DNA of 37,687 bases, from contig NZ_JAANNB010000010.1 in assembly GCF_011603975.1 (NCBI RefSeq), positions 1-37,687 of the forward strand. Direction: 5' to 3'. Numbering within the stretch: the first letter of the stretch is position 1; every line of letters begins with the position of its first letter. The notes beneath the pieces were generated by a model. The model was not told the origin of the DNA. It did no database searches and saw only the letters and a program-made list of their open reading frames with translations. The stretch is from Cellulomonas sp. IC4_254. GTDB taxonomy: Bacteria; Actinomycetota; Actinomycetes; Actinomycetales; Cellulomonadaceae. Positions 1-7,000 of this stretch are shown piece by piece. Both the position numbers and the translations under genes were made by a program.

Positions 1-813
1 ATCGGCTCCGCGGGGTCGGCGGAGAAGGTCGCGCTGCTGACCGAGAAGTACGGCTACGACGCCGCGTTCAACTACAAGGACGGCGTCCAGGACGGTCCCG
101 CCGAGCCCGGCCTGCCGTCGGTCACCGTCGAGCTGTACCGGGCAGAGCTGGCTGGCGGCGGCGCCGCGCGCGGCCGTGCGGCGTCCGCCGTGGCGACGGC
201 GGTGGCGCCGGACCTCGTCGCGCACGTGCAGACGGCGGCGGACGGCGCGTTCGCGTTCACCGGGCTGACGGCCGGCGCCTACGCGGTCCGGGTCCGCTAT
301 CCCGAGTCGCTGGCGGTGACCTGGGACTCCGAGGGGCTGTTCGACGCGAGTGCGCAGGTCCTCGTCCCGGAGAGCGGCGAGGCGCAGGCCCAGGTCGGGC
401 TGGCCGGCGACGCACGGGCGGACCTCCGGGTCCGGACGCCCTCGGGTGGTCCGGTGAGCGGCACCGTGCTGCTGTGGTGGGCGGGACCCGACGGCACGTT
501 CGGCACGGCCGACGACGTGCGCGTCCCGGTCGAGGCGGTGGACGGGCGCGTGGTGGTGGACGGCCTCCCCGCCGGCGACTACCGCGTCGTCGGCCCGGAC
601 GGGGTGGCGGTCTCCCCGACGCTCGCCCTCACCGCGGAGGTCCGCTCGTCCACCGTCACGCTGGGCGCCGACCCGGCGGCGGCGCCGGTCGCCGCGCCGG
701 CGCTGGCCGCGACCGGGTCGGCGGGTGCGGCCCTCCTCGTCACGGCGTGCTGGCTGGTCGCCGGCGGGCTGGTGCTCGCCCGGGTCGGCCGCGCGGCGCG
801 GCGGTCCCGGTGA
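1..813 (+). CDS. Surface protein C-terminal part with SdrD/Cna-B-like repeats and LAATG sorting signal; 5' truncated and apparently chimeric
   Basis: The reading frame is open from base 1, so the start lies outside the window. Residues 1-28 (GSAGSAEKV, then YDAAFNYKDG) resemble the nucleotide-binding part of CurA-type NADP-dependent oxidoreductases. From residue 28 the protein changes to a beta-sandwich style: DGVQD...EPGLPSVTVELYR is typical of SdrD_B-like repeats, and GAFAFTGLTAGAYAVRV and GLPAGDYRVV are typical Cna-B-like strands. The C-terminus has LAATG (codons near 709-723), a hydrophobic helix and a basic tail (RAARRSR). That is a cell-wall sorting signal of the LAXTG class used by actinobacterial class E sortases. 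The inferred role is a wall-anchored surface or adhesion protein. The oxidoreductase-like start is either a real fusion or an assembly join. The TGA at 811-813 is followed by a short GC hairpin. Confidence 0.75.
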   Translation: MGSAGSAEKVALLTEKYGYDAAFNYKDGVQDGPAEPGLPSVTVELYRAELAGGGAARGRAASAVATAVAPDLVAHVQTAADGAFAFTGLTAGAYAVRVRYPESLAVTWDSEGLFDASAQVLVPESGEAQAQVGLAGDARADLRVRTPSGGPVSGTVLLWWAGPDGTFGTADDVRVPVEAVDGRVVVDGLPAGDYRVVGPDGVAVSPTLALTAEVRSSTVTLGADPAAAPVAAPALAATGSAGAALLVTACWLVAGGLVLARVGRAARRSR

Positions 814-835
814 CCGGTCGGAGCAAGCGCGAGGA

Positions 836-850
836 CGCCCCGCCGGGGCG
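836..850 (+). terminator. Short GC hairpin after the surface protein
   Basis: CGCCCC (836-841) and GGGGCG (845-850) form a 6-bp stem with a 3-base loop, 23 bases after the stop codon. There is no U-tract, so termination is inferred from position only. Confidence 0.35.
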
Positions 851-1190
851 GGCACGGCGGGACTGAACGGCGTCGAACCGCACGTCACCCGCGACGAGGG
901 CCCGGCACCGTTCGGCGAACCCCTAGCTGCCCGATGCTCCCTGCAGCGCACGGCGGTGCGGGAGTCAGCCGGTGGGTCGCACAGCTCCTGGCGCCGGCAC
1001 CGACGCGCAAGCGCACGGCCGCCGGACAGCGCCTCGCCGCGCAGCGCGCAGATCACCGCCAAGGCCCCGAACGCCACGTCTCCTGCAGCACTGATGAGCC
1101 TGAATGTGTGCTGTCGTCGGCGGACGGAACCAGCCCAGGACTGCGGTCTCCCGCAGTCGTCCTGACGATCCCAGTACCGCCCACCAGCAC

Positions 1191-1221
1191 GAAGGCCCCA
1201 GGTCACCGACCTGGGGCCTTC
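1191..1221 (+). terminator. Strong 14-bp perfect hairpin
   Basis: GAAGGCCCCAGGTC (1191-1204), loop ACC, GACCTGGGGCCTTC (1208-1221). This is the shape of an actinobacterial terminator of the kind often found behind stable RNA genes. No tRNA or coding gene ends just upstream, so what it terminates is unclear. It lies 63 bases before the lipoprotein start. Confidence 0.6.
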
Positions 1222-1284
1222 GTCGTGCCCTGGGCATCGCCCGTTCGGGATGCCGGTGCCGCGGTTCCCTGCGAGCATCCGGCC

Positions 1285-1701
1285 ATGGCCGCTCGATCCC
1301 GGGCGATGGTCGTCGTCGCCCTCGCCGCTCTGCCGCTGGCCGCGTGCACGCCGCCCGGTGACGCGCCCGCGGCGGCGGTCGCCGACTTCTACACCGCCGT
1401 GGCGGACGGCGACGGGGCCGCCGCGTGCGCCGACCTGACCCCCGCGGTCGTGGCGACGGTCGAGGAGGAGGCCGGGTCCTCCTGCGCGGACGCGCTCACC
1501 ACGGGCGAGCTCGGTGACGACCTGCAGGACCGCGCGCAGGGCACCACCGCACCGCGGGTGCGGGTGGCCGGCCGGCAGGCCCAGGCCGTGCTCGGGACCG
1601 ACACCGTGTTCCTGACCCGGTCCGGGTCCGGCTGGCTCATCACGGCCGCGGGCTGCACCCCGCGGCCGGAGCGTCCGTACGACTGCGAGGTGGAGGCATG
1701 A
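1285..1701 (+). CDS. Small secreted lipoprotein, unknown function
   Basis: 138 residues from the ATG at 1285. Residues 1-20 form a signal peptide (MAARSRAMVVVALAALPLAAC) ending in a lipobox LAAC, so the mature protein begins with a lipid-modified cysteine and sits on the outer face of the membrane. The region after it (AVADFYTAVADGDGAAACADLTP) resembles the start of NTF2-like or DUF4878-type folds, where a helix with repeated Ala/Asp packs on a small sheet; this is a weak inference. Three further cysteine-containing stretches (AAACADL, SSCADAL, AAGCTPRP) and a C-terminal YDCEVEA suggest disulfides outside the cell. The frame is open further upstream, but that extension has no signal-like sequence. 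The stop overlaps the next start (ATGA), so translation is probably coupled to the two following membrane proteins. Confidence 0.8.
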   Translation: MAARSRAMVVVALAALPLAACTPPGDAPAAAVADFYTAVADGDGAAACADLTPAVVATVEEEAGSSCADALTTGELGDDLQDRAQGTTAPRVRVAGRQAQAVLGTDTVFLTRSGSGWLITAAGCTPRPERPYDCEVEA

Positions 1702-1790
1702 GGGCGCAGCGCATCCTGTTCGCCGCGACGCTGGCCGTCGTCGTGCTCGGGCTCGTCTACAGCGCCGTCATCGCCGGGATGCAGCGGTGA
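1698..1790 (+). CDS. 30-residue single-helix membrane peptide
   Basis: A short frame (MRAQRILFAATLAVVVLGLV, then YSAVIAGMQR) with a basic N-terminus and one clear transmembrane helix at about residues 7-27. Its ATG overlaps the lipoprotein TGA (ATGA at 1698-1701), and its own TGA at 1788-1790 overlaps the GTG start of the DUF6766 gene at 1787. This chain of 4-base overlaps is the main evidence that it is translated. I do not recognise a family. It could be a small partner of the lipoprotein or of the DUF6766 protein, or simply a coupling peptide. Confidence 0.65.
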   Translation: MRAQRILFAATLAVVVLGLVYSAVIAGMQR

Positions 1791-2473
1791 CCGGCCGGGG
1801 ACCGCGCGCGCTGCGGGAGAACGGCCTGAGCCTGTTCTTCGGGGGGATCTTCGTCGCGGCCGTCGCCGGGCAGGCGGTCAGCGGCCTCGCGCTCGTCAAC
1901 CGCGAGCAGGTCGCCGCCGGGCTCGACCCCCTCACGGCCGGGCAGTACCTCACCTCGTCGGCCTTCCTGGTGGACCTGACCGAGAACTGGCAGTCCGAGT
2001 TCCTGCAGTTCCTGCTGTTCATCGGCGCGACCGTCTGGCTGCTGCAGCGCGGGTCGCCCGAGTCCAAGAACCTCGACTCGGCCGGTCGGGAGAGCGACGA
2101 GGAGCAGCGCGTCGGGGCGTACGCGGCTCCGTCGTCCCCGTCCTGGGCGCGACGGCGCGGGTGGCGCCTCGGGCTCTACTCCCACTCGCTCACGCTCGTC
2201 ATGGGCGCGATCTTCCTCGGGTCCTGGCTGACGCAGTCGCTCACCGGGGCCGTCGCGTACTCGGAGGAGCAGATGCGCGACCTGCAGGACCCGGTGACGT
2301 GGACGGAGTACCTCACGCTGCCGGACTTCTGGAGCCGGACGCTGCAGAACTGGCAGTCGGAGTTCCTCGCCGTGCTGTGCATGGTGGTCTTCGCCGTCTT
2401 CCTGCGCGAGCGCGGCTCCCCCGAGTCCAAGCCCGTCGGCGCGCCGCACGGCGCCACCGGCGTCGAGTCCTGA
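1787..2473 (+). CDS. DUF6766 family membrane protein
   Basis: 228 residues starting at a GTG that overlaps the preceding stop. It has four hydrophobic helices (about residues 13-35, 70-87, 130-152, 190-208). The protein is an internal duplication: residues 66-94 (ENWQSEFLQF...QRGSPESK) and 187-215 (QNWQSEFLAV...ERGSPESK) match almost residue for residue, each pairing one helix with an amphipathic WQSEF lead-in and an RGSPESK exit. A charged linker (about 95-127) joins the halves. The family is conserved in actinobacteria and some proteobacteria, but its function is unknown. The gene ends an overlapping trio with a lipoprotein and a 30-aa peptide, suggesting a membrane assembly. The family call is from recognition of the repeated motif, not a search. 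Confidence 0.8.
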   Translation: MTGRGPRALRENGLSLFFGGIFVAAVAGQAVSGLALVNREQVAAGLDPLTAGQYLTSSAFLVDLTENWQSEFLQFLLFIGATVWLLQRGSPESKNLDSAGRESDEEQRVGAYAAPSSPSWARRRGWRLGLYSHSLTLVMGAIFLGSWLTQSLTGAVAYSEEQMRDLQDPVTWTEYLTLPDFWSRTLQNWQSEFLAVLCMVVFAVFLRERGSPESKPVGAPHGATGVES

Positions 2474-2489
2474 CCGGCCCGACCGGTCA
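2471..2489. terminator. Hairpin between convergent genes
   Basis: TGACCGG (2471-2477) and CCGGTCA (2483-2489) form a 7-bp stem that includes the DUF6766 stop codon and lies 33 bases from the end of the convergent glycosidase gene. It may serve both directions; it is weak. Confidence 0.35.
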
Positions 2490-2521
2490 CGCCCTCCCGG
2501 CGGCGGGCGGCTGCCGACGCG

Positions 2522-3460
2522 TCACCGGGGCGCGACCGCGGCCCGGAAGGCGGCGAGCGAGGCGGCCGAGCTCGCGATGCGCCAGTCCGTCTCCTTGTTC
2601 TCGTCGAACCAGACGAGGCCGGCGAGGTCGCCCTGGAGGGCCGCCCACCCGAACAGCTCCGTGACCCAGCGGGCCTTGTCGCCGCCCTTCTCCGTCGAGG
2701 CGGTCTCCGCGAGCAGCAGCGGCTTGCCCGGGGCGACGCGACGCAGCTCGGCCACGGTCGGGCCGAAGACCTGGGACGGGCTCTGCCAGACCGAGCCCCG
2801 GCGCGCGGTCCCCCAGTTGTAGCCGTCGACGCCGACGACGTCGACGTGCTGGGCGCCGGGGTAGACCGACGCGATCGGGGTCGACCCGGGGAACGACACG
2901 TTGGGCGACCACACGCGGACCACGCGGGTCGCCCCGCGGCTGCGCAGGAGGTCGTGGACCCGGCGCCACACGGCGACGTACTGCCCCGCCGTGTTGCCGC
3001 CGACGCCCACCGCGCACGGGTATCCGCCGGCGTTCATCTCGTGGGCGAACCGCAGGTGCACCGGCCCGCCGTACGCGGCGAGCGCATCCCCCCACCGGCG
3101 GATCGTCGCGTCGTGGTCGCCGGCGAGGAACCGGGCGAGGGCGAACGCCTTCTGGTTCTTGCGCGCCGGGTCCCACGGCTCCCAGGTCAGGACCGGCACC
3201 GCCCCGGTGGCGGCCACGGCGGCGAGCTTGGCGGGGTCGGGCGCCTCCGTGAACGACGCGTACCAGAGCGCATACGCCGGTGCCGCCCGCAGCGCCGCCG
3301 CGCGTGCCGACCACGCCGGGACGTCGAACGGGCCCCACGGGACGGTGAGCCCGAACGGGACCGGGCCGGTCCCGGCGGACGCGGGCGGGGCGGGCGAGAG
3401 GGCGAGCGCGGCGGCGCCCACCGTGGCGGCGGCCAGGAGCGACCGGCGGGAGATCGGCAT
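2522..3460 (-). CDS. Exported GH26-type beta-mannanase-like glycosidase
   Basis: 312 residues from the ATG at 3460. MPISRRSLLAAATVG...PASA is a twin-arginine (Tat) signal peptide. The mature part is a TIM barrel with glycoside hydrolase 26 features: FGLTVPWGP at the first strand, GAVPVLTWEPWDP, then LRFAHEMNAGGYP with the likely acid/base Glu141, VVGVDGYNWG, and LLLAETAST with the likely nucleophile Glu252. The family hydrolyses beta-mannans and related glucans; the true substrate cannot be told here. No carbohydrate-binding module or sorting signal follows, so it is probably released. An upstream in-frame ATG near 3508 would put extra residues before the Tat motif and is less likely. It is divergent from the holin-like gene, and the gap carries one copy of the CACCC repeat. 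Confidence 0.85.
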   Translation of the reverse strand: MPISRRSLLAAATVGAAALALSPAPPASAGTGPVPFGLTVPWGPFDVPAWSARAAALRAAPAYALWYASFTEAPDPAKLAAVAATGAVPVLTWEPWDPARKNQKAFALARFLAGDHDATIRRWGDALAAYGGPVHLRFAHEMNAGGYPCAVGVGGNTAGQYVAVWRRVHDLLRSRGATRVVRVWSPNVSFPGSTPIASVYPGAQHVDVVGVDGYNWGTARRGSVWQSPSQVFGPTVAELRRVAPGKPLLLAETASTEKGGDKARWVTELFGWAALQGDLAGLVWFDENKETDWRIASSAASLAAFRAAVAPR

Positions 3461-3532
3461 GCCGCGGAGATCGACGGCGGCGGCGCGCGGTTGACGGATC
3501 CTGAGCATCCGGATGCGGGCGGCGGGCGAGGT

Positions 3533-3547
3533 CACCCCGCGGAGGTG
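3533..3547. promoter_or_regulatory. CACCC repeat, one mismatch (candidate operator)
   Basis: CACCC-CGCGG-AGGTG, one mismatch to CACCC-N5-GGGTG, in the divergent gap between the GH26 gene (start 3460) and the holin-like gene (start 3624). GTGG occurs at 3575-3578, 27 bases downstream toward the holin-like gene, matching the spacing at other copies. Confidence 0.4.
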
Positions 3548-3623
3548 ATGCCGGTCGGGAGCGCCGGCGCCACGGTGGAGAGGCCGCCACGACCGCGCGG
3601 CTTCCCGGACGCAGGAGCCCGCC

Positions 3624-4031
3624 ATGATCATCTTCCTGATCCGGGTGCTGATCTTCCTCGGGTCGTCGGCGCTGGGGCTGTGGGTGGCCTCGCTCCTGCT
3701 CGACGGGTTCCACCTGACCGCCGGCGGGTTCCTCGCCGCGGTGGTCGTGTTCACGGTGGCGCAGTCCGTGCTGTCGCCGTTCATCGCGATGATGGCGAAC
3801 CGGTACGCCAGCGCGTTCCTCGGCGGCATCGGCCTGGTCTCCACGTTCGTCGCGCTGCTCATCGCCTCGACGTTCACCGGCGGGCTGACCGTCGACGGCG
3901 GGGCGGCGACCTGGATCGCCGCGGTGGTGATCGTGTGGCTGGTCACGGCGCTGGCGACGTGGGTGCTGCCGTTCCTGCTCCTGCGCAGGCGGCTCGAGGA
4001 GCGGCGGGCCGGCGGACCGCGGCCCGCGTGA
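3624..4031 (+). CDS. Holin-like four-helix membrane protein
   Basis: 135 residues with four hydrophobic helices (about 2-24, 34-56, 66-87, 97-122) and a basic, arginine-rich tail (LRRRLEERR). The pattern GxxLWVASLLLDGFHL...FxVVxxxLxPFI fits the phage-holin-superfamily-IV / 4TM membrane proteins that actinobacteria carry outside prophages. Despite the name, no lysis function is implied: no endolysin or phage gene is nearby. The ATG follows CAGGAGCCCGCC, where AGGAG is a good ribosome site. A one-mismatch copy of the CACCC repeat sits 77 bases upstream, which ties it tentatively to the membrane/stress module further on. Confidence 0.75.
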   Translation: MIIFLIRVLIFLGSSALGLWVASLLLDGFHLTAGGFLAAVVVFTVAQSVLSPFIAMMANRYASAFLGGIGLVSTFVALLIASTFTGGLTVDGGAATWIAAVVIVWLVTALATWVLPFLLLRRRLEERRAGGPRPA

Positions 4032-4091
4032 CGCCGAGCCGCTGCCCGACGGGCCGCCCGCCGTGTCCCCGGCGCCACGTAGCCTCCTGGC

Positions 4092-7000
4092 GTGCAGATC
4101 CTCGACGACGGCGCGCTCGCCCTGAGCGCGAGCGACCTCGGTGCGGCGGCGGCGTGCCAGTTCGCCGTGGCCCGCGCCCTCGACGCCGCGCTCGGCCGCG
4201 GCCCGGCGGTCCCCCGCGCGGTCGACGCCACCGCCGCCCGCGCGGGCCGGCTGGGGGCGGAGCACGAGCGCCGCCTGCTCGACGCGCACGTCGCCGCGCT
4301 CGGCCCGTACGACCCGGCGACCGGTCGCGGCGTGCTGGTGCTGCCCCGGCCGACGGACCGCACCGCCGCGGGGCTCGCGGCCGCGCACGACCGCACGCTG
4401 GCGCTGCTCCGGGCGGGCGTGGACGTGCTCGGCCAGGCCGCGCTGTTCGACGGGACGTTCACCGGGTACGCCGACTTCCTGGTGCGCGACCCCGGCCACC
4501 CCAGGCCGCGGTACACCGTGGTGGACGCCAAGCTCGCGCGCCAGGAGCGCCCCGCCGCGCTGCTCCAGGTCGCCGCCTACGCGGACCAGCTCGCGGCCGC
4601 CGGCGTCGCGCTCACCGACCACGCGGAGCTCGTCCTCGGCGACGGCCGCACCACCCGGCACCGGCTGCGCGACCTGGTGCCCGTGTACCGGGACCGTCGC
4701 CGGCGGCTGCAGCGGCTGCTGGACGAGCACCGCGCCGGCGGCTCCCCCGCCGCCTGGGGCGACCCCCGGTACCGGGCGTGCGGACGCTGCGCGGTGTGCG
4801 CGCCGGAGCTCGAGGCGCGGCGGGACGTGCTGCTCGTCGCGGGGGTGCGCACGACGCAGGCCGCCCGGCTCCGGGAGGCGGGCGTGCGGACGATCGAGGA
4901 CCTGGCCGCGCGGACCGAGCCGGTCGACGGCGTCGGGACCGGGACGCTCACGACGCTGCGGGCGCAGGCGGCGCTGCAGTCGCGGCAGGACCACGGGGAC
5001 GGATCGGTGCTGTTCGACGTGTTCGACCCCCGGCCGATCGGCGTGCTGCCCGCCCCGGACCCGGGCGACGTCTTCTTCGACTTCGAGGGCGACCCGCTGT
5101 ACTCCGCCGGCGAGGTCGGCACCGACGGCCAGCCCGCGGCGTGGGGCCTGGAGTACCTGTTCGGGCTGGTCGAGACCCCCGCGACCCCGGGGGCGGCGGC
5201 GCCGTTCCGGGCGTTCTGGGCGCACGACCGCGCGCAGGAGAAGCAGGCGCTGCTCGACTTCCTCGCGTACGTGCGCGAGCGCCGGGCCGCCCACCCGGGG
5301 ATGCACGTCTACCACTACGCCCCGTACGAGAGGTCCGCCCTGCTGCGGCTCGCCGCGCGGCACGGGGTCGGCGAGGCCGACGTCGACGAGCTGCTGCGCG
5401 CGGGGGTGCTCGTCGACCTGTACGCGACGGTGCGCGGGTCGCTGCGCACGGGGCAGCGGTCGTCCTCCCTCAAGCAGCTCGAGCCGCTCTACATGCCGGG
5501 GCACCGCACCGGTGAGGTGACGACGGCCGGCGACTCGATCGACCAGTACGCGCAGGCGTGCGCGCTGCGGGACGCGGGCGACGACGCCGGGTGGCGCGCG
5601 GCGCTGGCCGCGATCGCCGAGTACAACGCGTACGACTGCGCGTCGACGCGGCACCTGCGCGACTGGCTGCTCGCCCGTGCCGCGGACGTGGGCGTGCACC
5701 CGCGGCCGCCGGGACCGCCCGCCGTGGCCGACGGGACGGGCGGCGCCGAGGGGACCGGCGACCCCGACGGGTCCGGCACGGCCGGCGGGACCGGCGACGG
5801 CGCCCCCGAGCACGACGCCCTGGTCGCCGCGCTCGCCGCCCACGCCGACGACCCGGCCCACCGCCCCGAGGGCGACGCCGGCCGCCGCACCCCGGACCAG
5901 CAGGCCGTCGCCCTGCTCGGCGCCGCCCTGGGCTACCACTGGCGCGAGCAGAAGCCGTTCTGGTGGGCGCACTACGACCGGCTCTCGTCGGACCCCGCGG
6001 ACTGGACCGACCCGCGCTCCACGTTCGTCGCGGAGCGGGTCGAGGTCGTCACGGGCTGGCACACCCCGCCGCGCGCCCGCACGCAGCAGCGCGTCCTGCG
6101 GATGACCGGCCGGCTGGAGCCCGGCAGCGAGCTGCGCGCCGGGGCCACCTGCTTCGGGCTGTTCGACGACCCGGTGCCGGAGCACGCCCCGGTGCCGGAG
6201 CACGCGACCCGCGGCTGCGCGACCGGGTTCACGGTCGTGGAGGTCACCTCGGCGGGCGACGGTCCGGCCGCCCGCGACGAGCTGCTGGTCACCGAGCGGC
6301 TCCAGGCGGCGTGGGCGCCGCACGACCGGCTGCCGATGGGGCTGGGCCCCACCCCGCCGCCGCCGACCGCCACGATCGCGGCGGCCCTGCGCGCGCTCGC
6401 CGCGGGCGTCGTCGCCGGCCTGCCCGCCGTCCCGCACCAGCCCGCGCTCGACCTGGCGCGCCGGCTGCCGCCGCGCACCCGCTCGGGCCGGCCGCTCCCC
6501 GTGCCGGCCGACGAGCCGGACGGGATGGTCGGCGCCATCGCCGCCGCCCTGCGCGACCTGGACGGCTCGTACCTGGCCGTGCAGGGCCCGCCCGGGACCG
6601 GCAAGACCTACACCGGCTCGCACGTGATCGCCGCGCTGGTCGCGGAGGGCTGGCGGGTCGGGGTCGTCGCGCAGTCGCACGCGGTCGTGGAGAACCTGCT
6701 CGCGAAGGTCGTCGACGCGGGCGTGGACCCCGCCGCGGTCGGCAAGAAGCCCCGCCCCGGCGCGCCGACCGCGACGCCGTGGACCGCGCTGAAGGACACC
6801 GGCGCCTTCGGCCGGTTCTTCGCGAGCCAGCTCGGCGGGTTCGTGGTCGGGGGCACCCTGTGGGATCTCACCCACCCCGAGCGGCTGCCCGACGGCGGGT
6901 TCGACCTGCTGGTGGTCGACGAGGCCGGCCAGTTCTCGCTCGCGAACACGTTCGCCGCGTCCGCGGGGGCGCGGAACCTGCTGCTGCTCGGCGACCCGCA

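Larger units (their letters stand above)
814..1284. other. Gene-free stretch
   Basis: About 470 bases without a convincing gene. The open frames here lack domain-like composition, ribosome sites and continuity. The base composition looks less GC-rich than the neighbouring genes. The stretch holds an imperfect hairpin at about 1137-1162 (AGGAC...TGCGG pairing with CCGCA...GTCCT with three bulged bases) and the perfect 14-bp hairpin at 1191-1221. It may hold the lipoprotein promoter, an untranslated RNA, or the remnant of a lost element; none of these can be chosen from sequence alone. Confidence 0.5.

Noticed and set aside
1100..1221. tRNA or attachment-site remnant before the strong hairpin
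   Set aside because: No cloverleaf or conserved T-loop sequence could be formed; left only as a possible untranslated RNA.
934..1284. N-terminal extension of the lipoprotein
   Set aside because: It would bury the signal peptide and run across a 14-bp hairpin; the ATG at 1285 gives a normal lipoprotein.
3624..4031. Prophage marker (holin)
   Set aside because: No endolysin, integrase or structural phage gene nearby; four-helix proteins of this kind are chromosomal in actinobacteria.
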